Assembly: GCF_900112475.1 (NCBI RefSeq)
Contig: NZ_FOLW01000009.1
Span: forward strand, 88,544 to 152,543
Origin: Pragia fontium DSM 5563 = ATCC 49100
Lineage (GTDB): Bacteria; Pseudomonadota; Gammaproteobacteria; Enterobacterales; Enterobacteriaceae
Length of the DNA stretch: 64,000 bases
Direction: 5' to 3'
In this document: positions 39,175 to 48,036 of the stretch, one piece after another
Layout of the letters: each line of letters begins with the position of its first letter
Numbering within the stretch: the stretch's first letter is position 1
Notes under the pieces: generated by a model
What the model was told of the DNA's origin: nothing
The model's database searches: none
Seen by the model: only the letters and a program-made list of their open reading frames with translations
Translations under genes and position numbers: made by a program

Positions 39175-39352
39175 GGGAGCACGTGGCCGAGCAAAGGCGC
39201 TAAGGCGAGCGCCTCTGCACACCGCACCTTCGCCCCCGAATTCAGGTCGCCTATGGCGGCTACCCTCCGCCTTCGTTCGGGTTAACGCACCGGCGCTGAT
39301 TCTCTCCCGGAGAAGCAGCGCCACGCCCAGCCTCCATGCTGGGCGTGCTCCC
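39175..39352. repeat. 178-bp GC-rich element with 9-bp inverted ends (element D)
   Basis: It begins GGGAGCACG (39175-39183) and ends CGTGCTCCC (39344-39352), perfect inverted repeats. Internal hairpins include GGCGCT-aaggcg-AGCGCC, CGCC-tat-GGCG and CACGCCCAGC-ctccat-GCTGGGCGTG. It is far richer in G+C than its surroundings and encodes nothing credible. It lies between the converging iolR and the secreted-protein gene. A MITE-like or REP-like nature is inferred. Confidence 0.65.
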
Positions 39353-39450
39353 TCTCTCAGTTGTCGGCTGAATTCCAGCGCTTAATAGAAAGGGCAAAAG
39401 ATAAAGCTAACTCGTGACACTTTATTGACTGAGCGGCATTACATTGTTTG

Positions 39451-40371
39451 CTACGGTTTTTTACAGCTTGGTTCCATGCCATAAACGTAGACCTCGCTAA
39501 TTTCGCGGTCATAGCCGGGATAGAAGCCTTTTGGCATGCCGAGTACAATCTGTTTACCGCGGTTGGAATGAACCAGCAGTTCATGAGTTTGCGGGTTAAT
39601 TGCCACGCCTTCGATTTCACCATAGTCTTTGAAATCAGTGAAGGCTCTCTCCAGCACCACTGGGGCATTAGTACTGTTTTTATCAATCTTCACCCGATAA
39701 AGATTATCGACTTCTTTATTGTCCGCAGTACCGTCATCGGCGGTTAGATAGATATCCCCCTGATAGGCAACAATACCTTGAATCCACTGAGGTACTGGCT
39801 GTAGGTGTACTTTTCTTTTGTATTTACCGTTATCGAGATCGTATTCATACAGATAACGTCCGCTCTCTTCACCTACCCAAGATGCCATCCAAATGCTGTT
39901 ATTCACTTTATCAACGGTGATGGCGGAGACTTCCTGCTGACCAGATTCTGGATTAAACGGGAAGGTTCTTTTTAGCTTCAGGGTATCGGCATCATGTACT
40001 GCGATTTGAATATCTTTGCCGACGCCGTCCATAAACCATTCGGCGGAAACATAGATTTCATTGTTATAAACGTCGATATCACCAATATGGTTAGCTGGGA
40101 TCTTGTAGCCTTCAAACGGGGTTTTATTGGTGGCTAATAGATTACCCTGCATATCGTACTTGGATAGGGTGGTGCTGCCGGAGACGTAGTAAAACTTGCT
40201 ATCGGTAGTAATGCCTTGGCGGCCGTCAACTTCAAAGGTTTTCTTTAACTGGTAATGATATTTGGGAAGCGCATCACTGTAAGGGGCTTCACAGTGGCTA
40301 TTAGCGGCAAGGGTTGGTAACGAGCAGATGGTCAGGGCGATCAGCAGAGCCAGTGATTTATTCTTTTTCAT
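39451..40371 (-). CDS. Secreted beta-propeller-like protein of unknown function
   Basis: A protein of about 306 residues with a clear signal peptide (MKKNKSLALLIALTICSLPT, cleavage after about LAA). The mature part has six or seven repeats of beta-strand units (GDIDVYNNEIYVSAEW, SAITVDKVNNSIWMASW, GIVAYQGDIYLTADD, EGVAINPQTHELLVHS), suggesting an NHL- or phytase-like propeller. Two cysteines near the ends (HCEAPYS and EPSCKKP) may form a disulphide. It lies 74 bases after glpQ on the same strand, but a hairpin separates them. I do not recognise the family. Confidence 0.7.
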   Translation of the reverse strand: MKKNKSLALLIALTICSLPTLAANSHCEAPYSDALPKYHYQLKKTFEVDGRQGITTDSKFYYVSGSTTLSKYDMQGNLLATNKTPFEGYKIPANHIGDIDVYNNEIYVSAEWFMDGVGKDIQIAVHDADTLKLKRTFPFNPESGQQEVSAITVDKVNNSIWMASWVGEESGRYLYEYDLDNGKYKRKVHLQPVPQWIQGIVAYQGDIYLTADDGTADNKEVDNLYRVKIDKNSTNAPVVLERAFTDFKDYGEIEGVAINPQTHELLVHSNRGKQIVLGMPKGFYPGYDREISEVYVYGMEPSCKKP

Positions 40372-40477
40372 GTCATGGTTTTCCACAATAGCGTGATAAA
40401 AATGCAGTATCGGATTTAAAGCATTGAACGTAACAATCATGCAGACATAAACATTAGACGTCGGGGGAACCGCATTA

Positions 40478-40507
40478 GGCAGCGTAATGCTTAAGCGCTA
40501 CGCTGCC
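40478..40507. terminator. Hairpin between glpQ and the secreted-protein gene
   Basis: GGCAGCGTA-atgcttaagcgc-TACGCTGCC is a perfect 9-bp stem just after the glpQ stop (minus strand). No U-run follows on the minus strand, so it may be a transcript-end stabiliser or a weak terminator. Confidence 0.5.
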
Positions 40508-40514
40508 GGATGGA

Positions 40515-41627
40515 TTATTTATGCTGCCCCTCTTTTTGCAGGAACTGCACGGCCATATCCGGGAAGTCGGAGAACAGACCGTCAACCTTCGCTTGGTTAT
40601 ACATAATGTCCAGTAGCTGGTTCATGCTGGTTGCATAAGCGGGTAGGGCATCCGCGCGCAGGGTATAAGGGTGAACGACCATACCGCTGTTATGGGCATC
40701 TTTGGTCATTGAAGAAAGTTTTACGTCACCGGGTTTAGAGGCTTTAACATCCAGCAACATCGGATATTGAGGACCAATACCGTCCGCATATTTAGCGATT
40801 TCTTTCATGGCGCCCGGCTGGAACATCCAGTCATAGCTGTAATTCACCAGCTTACCTTCCGCATTTGGTTCAAAGGTTTCTTGCCAGTCGGTGAACGCAA
40901 TAAGCTGAACCAGTTTCAGGTCAACGCCTGCTTTTGGCATCAGCTCGGTTTTAATGCGTTTCAGTTCGTTGAAGTCAAAGCATTGAAGATAAACGTTATC
41001 GCTTTTCTTGGTATAACCATACTTTTTCAATACATCGAGGGTTTTCACCGAAATATCTTTGCCTTCGCTGCGGTGGAACCACGGTGCTTTAATTTCTGGA
41101 TAAATACCGATGTTTTTACCGGTGGAGTGGTTTAAACCCTGAATAAACTCAATTTCTTCTTCGAAGGTATGAATACGGAAATCAGATTTGCCCATCGGGA
41201 AACGCCCCGGATAAGACTGCACTTTTTTACCATCTTTAATATCAAAGCCTTCGGTAAATTTTAAGGATTTCACTTCATCCAACGTAAAGTCGATGGCGTA
41301 ATAGCGGCCATCTTTGCGGGCACGGTCAGGAAAGCGCTCGGCCACGTCGGTCACGCGGTCCAGATAATGATCGTGTAATACAACCAGATGGTCATCTTTG
41401 GTCATGACCAGATCTTGCTCAAGAAAATCGGCACCTTGCTGATAGGCCATCGCTTTCGACGGTAAAGTATGTTCAGGCAGATAGCCGCTGGCGCCGCGGT
41501 GAGCAATAACAATTTTGTCGGTCTTATGGTTCTTTTCGGTGGCATCGGCGGCTGAAGCAAGAGACATACTCAGTACGATTCCTGTTAGTAGCGTTTTAAA
41601 ACCTATTTTCATAAGTTTTTTCTCCAT
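40515..41627 (-). CDS. glpQ: GlpQ, periplasmic glycerophosphodiester phosphodiesterase
   Basis: A 370-residue secreted enzyme releasing glycerol-3-phosphate from glycerophosphodiesters in the periplasm. A signal peptide precedes the mature start (about residue 28). The GDPD motifs HRGASGYLPEHTLPSKAMAY, EQDLVMTKDDHLVVLHD and IYPEIKAPWFH supply the metal and catalytic residues. M6 (41612) is an alternative start. It lies 229 bases after glpT, the same order as E. coli glpTQ. Confidence 0.96.
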   Translation of the reverse strand: MEKKLMKIGFKTLLTGIVLSMSLASAADATEKNHKTDKIVIAHRGASGYLPEHTLPSKAMAYQQGADFLEQDLVMTKDDHLVVLHDHYLDRVTDVAERFPDRARKDGRYYAIDFTLDEVKSLKFTEGFDIKDGKKVQSYPGRFPMGKSDFRIHTFEEEIEFIQGLNHSTGKNIGIYPEIKAPWFHRSEGKDISVKTLDVLKKYGYTKKSDNVYLQCFDFNELKRIKTELMPKAGVDLKLVQLIAFTDWQETFEPNAEGKLVNYSYDWMFQPGAMKEIAKYADGIGPQYPMLLDVKASKPGDVKLSSMTKDAHNSGMVVHPYTLRADALPAYATSMNQLLDIMYNQAKVDGLFSDFPDMAVQFLQKEGQHK

Positions 41628-41752
41628 ATTTTAATAACATAGGTAAGAATATAGGTAGGGGGAGAACACCAGAGACCCCGCTACTTATGCAGCGCGTTTT
41701 TCAGTGTATGGCTTATTTTTTTATTAGTATCAGTTGAATAACTGGTGGTGAT

Positions 41753-41795
41753 AATACCCGCGGAAGATGACATTTTTGTGACGTCCGCGGGTATT
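41753..41795. other. Intercistronic hairpin between glpT and glpQ
   Basis: AATACCCGCGGA (41753-41764) and TCCGCGGGTATT (41784-41795) are a perfect 12-bp inverted repeat with a 19-base loop. It lies within the glpT-glpQ mRNA, with no T-run in the minus-strand direction. Likely an mRNA processing or stability element that separates expression of the two genes. Confidence 0.6.
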
Positions 41796-41856
41796 GTTTT
41801 GAACTACTTATTTTAAGTTGCACCAGGCTGCTGCCGATAGTGCAACGATAATCTGA

Positions 41857-43212
41857 TTATGCTGAGTGTTTAGCCAGCATTTCAGCTTTATGTTTGTTTT
41901 CGCTGATCATAGTCAGTACCAGCAGCACAACTGCCAGGCAGCTACCGCCGATCATTACCATAAAGCCGCCATCCCAACCGAAGAAGTCAACGGTATAACC
42001 TACGATGGCGCTAGCGGCAACAGAACCGCCCAGATAACCGAACAGACCGGTGAAGCCCGCAGCAGTACCAGCGGCTTTCTTCGGAGCCAGTTCCAGAGCG
42101 TGCAGACCGATTAACATAACCGGACCATAGATCAGGAAGCCGATAACGGTCATACAAGCCATATCGATGCCAGGGTTGCCGGCTGGGTTCATCCAGTAAA
42201 CGACAGTGGCGATAGTAACCAGAACCATAAAGAACACACCGGTTGCACCACGGTTGCCTTTAAATACTTTATCCGACATCCAACCACACAGTAATGTACC
42301 CGGAATACCTGCATACTCGTACAGGAAGTAGGCCCAGGATGATTTATCCAGTGCGAAATGCTTAACTTCTTTCAGATAAGTTGGTGACCAGTCCAGAATA
42401 CCGTAACGCAGTAAATAGACGAATACGTTAGCGATGGCGATATACCACAACAGTTTATTAGGGAAGACATACTTCATGAAAATTTCTTTTGCAGTCAGTT
42501 CTTCTTCCGCTTCTTCGGAGTAATCCGGTGGGTAGTCATTTTTATACTCTTCAATCGGTGGTAAACCACAAGATTGAGGGGTATCACGCATTAGAGCGAA
42601 GGCAATAATCGCGATGACAATGGCGCCCAGAGCTGGCATGTAGAACGCTGCTTTCCAGTCGTTAAACCAAGCCATACCCAACAGGAATAATAGAGGAGGA
42701 ATACCACCGCCGACGTTATGAGCACAGTTCCAAATTGAGACGATACCACCACGCTCTTTCTGGGACCACCAGTGCACCATAGTACGACCACATGGAGGCC
42801 AACCCATACCCTGGAACCAACCACAGGCGAACAGCAGGACAAACATCACCATAATGCTAGAGGTTGCCCATGGAACAAAGCCCATAACCAACATGACCAG
42901 CGCGGCTAAGATCAGGCCCGCCGGTAAGAATACTCTTGGGTTAGAACGGTCTGATACCGAACCCATGATGAATTTAGAGAAACCATAAGCAATTGAGATG
43001 CCTGACAGGGCAAAGCCCAGATCGCCGCGGCTGAAACCTTGTTCGACCAAATAAGGCATTGCTAAAGCAAAGTTCTTACGAACCAGATAGTACGCCGCAT
43101 AGCCGAAGAAGATCCCCATGAAAATCTGCCAACGCAGTTTGCGATAGGTGGGATCTATCTTATCCTTAGGGAGTCGCGCAATATGTGCCGCGGGTTTAAA
43201 TATACTTAACAT
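41857..43212 (-). CDS. glpT: GlpT, glycerol-3-phosphate:phosphate antiporter
   Basis: A 451-residue MFS transporter with 12 membrane helices. N-terminal [20 protein letters not shown], then [20 protein letters not shown] and [13 protein letters not shown], are nearly those of E. coli GlpT, including the phosphate-binding arginine region. It exchanges cytoplasmic phosphate for external glycerol-3-phosphate supplied by GlpQ. It is divergent from glpA across a 375-bp control region. Confidence 0.97.
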   Translation of the reverse strand: MLSIFKPAAHIARLPKDKIDPTYRKLRWQIFMGIFFGYAAYYLVRKNFALAMPYLVEQGFSRGDLGFALSGISIAYGFSKFIMGSVSDRSNPRVFLPAGLILAALVMLVMGFVPWATSSIMVMFVLLFACGWFQGMGWPPCGRTMVHWWSQKERGGIVSIWNCAHNVGGGIPPLLFLLGMAWFNDWKAAFYMPALGAIVIAIIAFALMRDTPQSCGLPPIEEYKNDYPPDYSEEAEEELTAKEIFMKYVFPNKLLWYIAIANVFVYLLRYGILDWSPTYLKEVKHFALDKSSWAYFLYEYAGIPGTLLCGWMSDKVFKGNRGATGVFFMVLVTIATVVYWMNPAGNPGIDMACMTVIGFLIYGPVMLIGLHALELAPKKAAGTAAGFTGLFGYLGGSVAASAIVGYTVDFFGWDGGFMVMIGGSCLAVVLLVLTMISENKHKAEMLAKHSA

Positions 43213-43431
43213 TATGCCTCCACTGGCAGTGATTCATCTCTATATTTTCGTATGAGTATGTTTTTAGAGTGAGTCGCCATAAATACGCTCACATTTTTTC
43301 TTTATCGCTCACTATATTATCTGTTTATTGCCAGATGATATGTGACCTGACGCGAATTATACGATTTTTTTACTTTCGTGGCGCGGAATGTATCATTTCT
43401 ATAACTTTTTTGGGCGCTAATTTACATATTT

Positions 43432-43452
43432 GATGTGATGCGCATCACGAAA
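43432..43452. promoter_or_regulatory. CRP site in the glpT-glpA control region
   Basis: TGTGA-tgcgca-TCACG within ATTTGATGTGATGCGCATCA is an excellent CRP match. It lies between glpT and glpA, as in E. coli where CRP-cAMP activates glpTQ and influences glpACB. Confidence 0.8.
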
Positions 43453-43500
43453 ATGTTCTTTTTTGAGCGTTTGTCTTTTTATTGTGCTCGAATTTGCTCC
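43451..43500. promoter_or_regulatory. Probable GlpR operators in the glpT-glpA region
   Basis: AATGTTCTTTTTTGAGCGTT (about 43452-43471) and TGTGCTCGAATTTGCTCC (about 43483-43500) carry the TGTTC/GAGC and TGCTCG half-site patterns of GlpR operators, as do the two clearer sites before glpD. Derepression by glycerol-3-phosphate is known in E. coli. The match is imperfect. Confidence 0.5.
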
Positions 43501-43507
43501 TTATCAA
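43494..43507. promoter_or_regulatory. Probable FNR site before glpA
   Basis: TTGCT-cctt-ATCAA matches the FNR consensus TTGAT-N4-ATCAA at nine of ten conserved positions, about 80 bases before the glpA start. Anaerobic activation of glpACB by FNR is established in E. coli and fits the role of this dehydrogenase. Confidence 0.6.
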
Positions 43508-43587
43508 ACAATTCCCCTGCAATGTGTGCGTAAATAGCAGTATGAGAATTTTCTGAATTGACAGAATAAGACCGGGAGCAAAAGTCA

Positions 43588-45228
43588 ATGAGCGGTTTTT
43601 CCTCGAACGAGACGGATGTCATCATCATTGGTGGTGGAGCGACAGGTGCTGGCGTTGCCAGAGACTGCGCCCGTCGTGGATTACGTACCGTTTTGCTTGA
43701 ACGTTATGATATTGCCACCGGCGCGACCGGCCGCAATCATGGCTTATTGCATAGCGGTGCTCGGTATGCGGTTACGGATGCGGAATCGGCCCGTGAGTGT
43801 ATAGAAGAAAACAAAATTTTAAAACGCATCGCCCGTCACTGCGTAGAGCCGACCAATGGTCTGTTTCTGACCCTGCCGGAAGATGATATGTCATTTCAGG
43901 CAACGTTTATTCAAGCCTGTCAGGCTGCGGGCATTGACGCCAAGGCTCTGGATCCCAAAGAAGCATTACGCTTAGAGCCGTCAGCTAACCCAGATATGTT
44001 GGGGGCGGTACAGGTTCCCGACGGTACCGTCGATCCATTCCGCCTGACCGCGGCCAATATGTTGGATGCGCGTGAACACGGTGCAGAAGTGTTGACCTAT
44101 CATGAGGTTATTGGCCTGATTCGTCATAACGATCGCGTAACCGGTGTGAAGGTTTTTGACCATTACCAGAAAGAAACCAAAGATATTTATGGCTCCATTG
44201 TGGTGAATGCTGGCGGAATATGGGGGCAGCATATTGCCGAATACGCCGATTTACGCGTTCGTATGTTCCCGGCCAAAGGTGCGCTACTTATTATGGGGCA
44301 CCGAATCAACAATATGGTGATTAACCGCTGCCGTAAGCCGGCGGACGCCGATATTCTGGTGCCGGGAGATACCATTTCATTAATTGGCACCACCTCAACG
44401 CGAATTCCTTACGACCAAATTGACAATATGATTGTTACGCCGGAAGAGGTGGATGTTCTGATTCGTGAAGGCACCAAGCTGTCACCAAGAATGGCCCACA
44501 CTCGAATTCTACGCGCCTATGCCGGGGTTCGTCCGCTGGTGGCCAGTGATGACGATCCGTCAGGACGTAACGTGAGTCGCGGTATTGTCTTACTGGATCA
44601 CGCTGTGCGCGATGGTCTGGAAGGGTTTGTGACCATTACCGGTGGCAAGCTAATGACCTACCGCCTGATGGCTGAATGGGCCACTGATAAAGTGTGTGAA
44701 AAGCTGGGGCACAGCGGAAAATGTACCACCGCAGAAGAAGCGCTACCGGGTTCACGCCATTCTGCCGAAGAGACGCTGCGTAAGGTGGTTTCCCTGCCGT
44801 CGACTATTCGAGGTTCTGCGGTTTATCGCCACGGCGATCGGGCAACTCAACTGATGGCGAATGGGCGTTTAGATAACAGTTTAGTGTGTGAATGCGAAGC
44901 GGTCACCGCTGGTGAAGTGCGTTATGCGGTTGAATCCTTAACCGTCAATAATCTGATTGATTTGCGTCGCCGTACCCGCGTTGGGATGGGGACCTGTCAG
45001 GGTGAGCTGTGTGCTTGCCGCGCCGCTGGCTTATTGAATCGCTTCAAAATTTCATCTCCTCAGCAGTCGTTGACTCAGCTTTCCACTTTTCTGAATGAGC
45101 GTTGGAAAGGCGTTAGGCCAATCGCCTGGGGAGATGCGCTGCGTGAAAGTGAGTTTACCAGTTGGGTTTATCTGGGGTTGTGTGGGATAGATGCATCGTC
45201 CGTGACGGAGAAAAATGATGAAATTTGA
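43588..45228 (+). CDS. glpA: GlpA, anaerobic glycerol-3-phosphate dehydrogenase subunit A
   Basis: A 546-residue flavoprotein, catalytic subunit of GlpABC. FAD motif IIGGGATGAGVARDCARRG near residue 12; a C-terminal BFD-like [2Fe-2S] domain carries the cysteines CECEAVTAGEV and GTCQGELCACR. It oxidises glycerol-3-phosphate to DHAP and passes electrons through GlpB/GlpC to menaquinone during anaerobic growth. GGGAG lies 8 bases before ATG. The stop overlaps the start of glpB. Confidence 0.97.
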   Translation: MSGFSSNETDVIIIGGGATGAGVARDCARRGLRTVLLERYDIATGATGRNHGLLHSGARYAVTDAESARECIEENKILKRIARHCVEPTNGLFLTLPEDDMSFQATFIQACQAAGIDAKALDPKEALRLEPSANPDMLGAVQVPDGTVDPFRLTAANMLDAREHGAEVLTYHEVIGLIRHNDRVTGVKVFDHYQKETKDIYGSIVVNAGGIWGQHIAEYADLRVRMFPAKGALLIMGHRINNMVINRCRKPADADILVPGDTISLIGTTSTRIPYDQIDNMIVTPEEVDVLIREGTKLSPRMAHTRILRAYAGVRPLVASDDDPSGRNVSRGIVLLDHAVRDGLEGFVTITGGKLMTYRLMAEWATDKVCEKLGHSGKCTTAEEALPGSRHSAEETLRKVVSLPSTIRGSAVYRHGDRATQLMANGRLDNSLVCECEAVTAGEVRYAVESLTVNNLIDLRRRTRVGMGTCQGELCACRAAGLLNRFKISSPQQSLTQLSTFLNERWKGVRPIAWGDALRESEFTSWVYLGLCGIDASSVTEKNDEI

Positions 45229-46489
45229 TGTCGCTATTATTGGCGGTGGTTTAGCCGGTTTGACCTGTGGTATTCAACTGGCTGAGCAGGGCAAACGCTG
45301 CGCTATTATTAGTGCCGGGCAAAGTGCCCTGCATTTTTCTTCCGGTTCACTGGATTTTTTAAGCTATAGGCCGGATGGCTCAGCGATCGATAACCCTTTG
45401 GATGCGCTGGCTGAACTGGCAAAACATTCGCCAGAACATCCCTATTCGCTGTTAGGTGCCGAATGCGTGAAGCAGATGGCGGGGCAGGCTGAGCGCTTGT
45501 TGCAGGATTGCGGTTTACACTTTAACGGTAGTATTGATCATAACCATTTGCGGGTTACGCCGCTGGGCACACTACGCGCAACTTGGCTGAGTCCGGTTGA
45601 GGTACCAACGGCGGCGATTAATCGCCCGCTACCGTGGAAGCGCATTGCTGTTGTCGGTATTGAGGGTTTTCTGGATTTTCAGCCACAGTTAGCGGCGGGT
45701 TCATTGGCTGAACAGGGCATTGAGGTTACCACTGATTATCTGCATGTTCCGGCTCTCGATCGTTTGCGTAATAATCCCAGTGAGTTTCGCGCCACTAATA
45801 TTTCTCGCGTATTGGATCTGCCGGAAAATACCGAACTGTTAGCTGAAGAGTTAGTTCGTTTGGCTGATGATGTTGATGCGGTGATTTTACCGGCGTGTAT
45901 TGGCTTGGAAAACGCGAAGTCCGTATCACTATTATGCGCCAGAGTTGGTAAGCCGGTGATGTTAGTGCCAACGTTACCGCCATCTTTGCTGGGTATTCGT
46001 ATGCATCAGGCGTTGCGTCGTCGCTTCCAACAGCTTGGTGGTCAGTTTATGCCGGGTGATTCAGTGCTGCGTGCAGAGATAGACGGGCAGTGCGTTAAGA
46101 AGATATATACCCGTAATCACACCGATATTCCGGTGGTGGCAGATCAGGTGGTGTTAGCCAGCGGCAGCTTCTTTAGCAATGGTTTAATTGCCGAGTTTGA
46201 CCGAATTTATGAGCCAGTTTTTGGCTTGGACGTATTAGATGCCAGTCAACGAGGCGACTGGACTCAGGAAAATATGTTCTCTCCTCAGCCTTACCTGCGT
46301 TTTGGTGTTAAAACCGATCAAACCCTACGTGGTACGGTTGATGGTAAGCCACTCAGTAACCTTTATATTATTGGCGCGGTATTAGGGGGTTATGACCCGT
46401 TACAGCAGGGATGCGGAGCTGGTGTGTCTCTGGTCACTGCGCAATATGTCGCACAACAGATTCTCGCTTTGGCGGAGGTGGCAGCATGA
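45215..46489 (+). CDS. glpB: GlpB, anaerobic glycerol-3-phosphate dehydrogenase subunit B
   Basis: A 424-residue FMN/FAD-binding subunit with N-terminal VAIIGGGLAGLTCGIQLAEQ, then RCAIISAGQSALHFSSGSLD, matching E. coli GlpB. It overlaps glpA by 14 bases (ATG 45215, alternative ATG 45218) and its TGA overlaps the glpC ATG, so all three are translationally coupled. Confidence 0.96.
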   Translation: MMKFDVAIIGGGLAGLTCGIQLAEQGKRCAIISAGQSALHFSSGSLDFLSYRPDGSAIDNPLDALAELAKHSPEHPYSLLGAECVKQMAGQAERLLQDCGLHFNGSIDHNHLRVTPLGTLRATWLSPVEVPTAAINRPLPWKRIAVVGIEGFLDFQPQLAAGSLAEQGIEVTTDYLHVPALDRLRNNPSEFRATNISRVLDLPENTELLAEELVRLADDVDAVILPACIGLENAKSVSLLCARVGKPVMLVPTLPPSLLGIRMHQALRRRFQQLGGQFMPGDSVLRAEIDGQCVKKIYTRNHTDIPVVADQVVLASGSFFSNGLIAEFDRIYEPVFGLDVLDASQRGDWTQENMFSPQPYLRFGVKTDQTLRGTVDGKPLSNLYIIGAVLGGYDPLQQGCGAGVSLVTAQYVAQQILALAEVAA

Positions 46490-47694
46490 GCCTGACATCG
46501 GATAACAGCTTTGAAAGCTGCATTAAATGTACCGTTTGTACCACTTATTGTCCGGTAGCTAAGGTGAATCCTAACTATCCGGGGCCGAAACAGGCTGGGC
46601 CGGACGGTGAGCGTTTACGTTTGAAGGATCCTGCCTTATTTGATGAGGCATTGAAGTACTGCACTAACTGCAAGCGCTGTGAAGTTGCCTGCCCATCCGA
46701 CGTGAAAATTGGCGATATTATTCAGCGGGCGCGTATTAACTACAGTAAACCCAAGTTTAAGCTGCGGGACGCTATTCTGAGTAATACCGACTTGATGGGC
46801 TCGCTGTCTACTCCGTTTGCCCCCGTCGTGAATGCGGCCGTTGGTTTGAAGCCGGTTAAAAAGCTGTTGGACAGCGCACTAAAAATCGACCACCGCCGTC
46901 AGTTGCCAAAATACTCTTTTGGCACTTTCCGTCATTGGTATCGTAAGCAGGCAGCGGAACAACAGAAGTTTGATGAACAGATTGCGTTTTTTCACGGCTG
47001 CTTTGTTAACTACAACCATCCGCAACTGGGGAAAGATTTAGTTCGCGTATTCAATAATATGGGAATTGGCGTTCAACTGTTGAAGCGAGAAAAGTGCTGC
47101 GGTGTGCCACTAATTGCCAATGGTTTTATCGATCAGGCTAAAAAGCAGGCCAGAGTAAACGCGGATTCGCTAGTTGATGCGGTGATTGGCAAAGGCATGC
47201 CGGTGGTAGCCACCTCGTCAACCTGTACCTTTACCCTGCGGGATGAATATCCGCACCTGTTGGGTATCGATACCACGCCAGTGCGTGAGCAGGTTGAGCT
47301 GGCGACACGCTATCTTTATCGTTTGCTGTCTGAGGGTAGGGAACTGAAGCTGAAGCATACGCCAATGCGCATTGCCTATCATACGCCTTGCCATATGGAG
47401 AAGATGGGGTGGACCGCATACACGCTGGCATTATTGGAGCGTATTCCCGGCGTTGAGTTGATAGTGCTTGAATCTCAGTGCTGCGGTATTGCCGGTACGT
47501 ATGGCTTTAAAAAAGAGAATTATGAAACCTCGCAGGGCATTGGCGCTTCGCTATTCCGCCAAATTGAAGAGAGCGGCGTGGACTTTGTGGTGACCGATTG
47601 TGAAACCTGTAAATGGCAGATCGAAATGTCCACCAGTAAACGTTGTGAGCATCCAATCACGTTATTGGCGCAGGCATTGGCTGATGAGGATTGA
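46486..47694 (+). CDS. glpC: GlpC, membrane-anchoring iron-sulfur subunit of anaerobic G3P dehydrogenase
   Basis: A 402-residue protein with two [4Fe-4S] ferredoxin motifs near the N-terminus (CIKCTVCTTYCPVAK and CTNCKRCEVACP) and two CCG domains (REKCCGVPLIANG and ESQCCGIAGTYGF). GlpC tethers GlpAB to the inner membrane and transfers electrons to menaquinone. ATG 46486 overlaps the glpB stop (ATGA); the frame itself opens at 46411. It is the last gene of glpABC. Confidence 0.96.
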   Translation: MSLTSDNSFESCIKCTVCTTYCPVAKVNPNYPGPKQAGPDGERLRLKDPALFDEALKYCTNCKRCEVACPSDVKIGDIIQRARINYSKPKFKLRDAILSNTDLMGSLSTPFAPVVNAAVGLKPVKKLLDSALKIDHRRQLPKYSFGTFRHWYRKQAAEQQKFDEQIAFFHGCFVNYNHPQLGKDLVRVFNNMGIGVQLLKREKCCGVPLIANGFIDQAKKQARVNADSLVDAVIGKGMPVVATSSTCTFTLRDEYPHLLGIDTTPVREQVELATRYLYRLLSEGRELKLKHTPMRIAYHTPCHMEKMGWTAYTLALLERIPGVELIVLESQCCGIAGTYGFKKENYETSQGIGASLFRQIEESGVDFVVTDCETCKWQIEMSTSKRCEHPITLLAQALADED

Positions 47695-47726
47695 TGATTG
47701 GGTTACAGGTATGAGTTTGTGATGAA

Positions 47727-47748
47727 TAAGGGCGATCGTTTGATCGCC
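47727..47748. repeat. 22-bp direct repeat, first copy (hairpin)
   Basis: TAAGGGCGATCGTTTGATCG plus CC, identical to 47981-48002. It contains the stem GGCGATC-gttt-GATCGCC and lies 33 bases after glpC. No good T-run follows this copy. Confidence 0.8.
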
Positions 47749-47873
47749 TTAAGATTTCTAGTATAGCGTTTCAAGTTGGATTCAGTAGTTACTACTTGTC
47801 CTGCGTCCGGCTAATTTGCAAGAATATTTCTCTTTAGTGCTCAGATAGAAGATCATCCATACTCAGCCACAGA

Positions 47874-47946
47874 GTGCGTCGGGCCTAGCCGGGCTACGGG
47901 CACTCCGGCTGGCAAGCCAGCTACGACCCCCACGCCCGTCTCTCCC
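47874..47946 (+). repeat. Dispersed intergenic hairpin repeat, copy B
   Basis: A 73-base GC-rich segment matching the reverse complement of 6098-6169 almost throughout. Its central hairpin GCTGG-caa-GCCAGC differs from copy A in both arms. It lies between the converging glpC and dcrB genes and inside a 22-bp direct repeat pair. Confidence 0.8.
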
Positions 47947-47980
47947 GTCGATTGAGTGTATTAGAATTTTCTCATTAATC

Positions 47981-48012
47981 TAAGGGCGATCGTTTGATCG
48001 CCCTCTTTTTAT
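47981..48012 (+). terminator. 22-bp direct repeat, second copy, acting as terminator
   Basis: The same 22-base string as 47727-47748, here extended to the stem AGGGCGATC-gttt-GATCGCCCT and followed by CTTTTTATATTTTTAT. A good terminator at the end of the glpC transcript, possibly also for dcrB in the other direction. Confidence 0.75.
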
Positions 48013-48036
48013 ATTTTTATGATGAGGCTAAGAATC

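Noticed and set aside
39173..39385. A 70-codon plus-strand frame within element D
   Set aside because: Low-complexity Arg/Ala/Pro/Ser translation of hairpin DNA, with the frame running across the element's inverted end.
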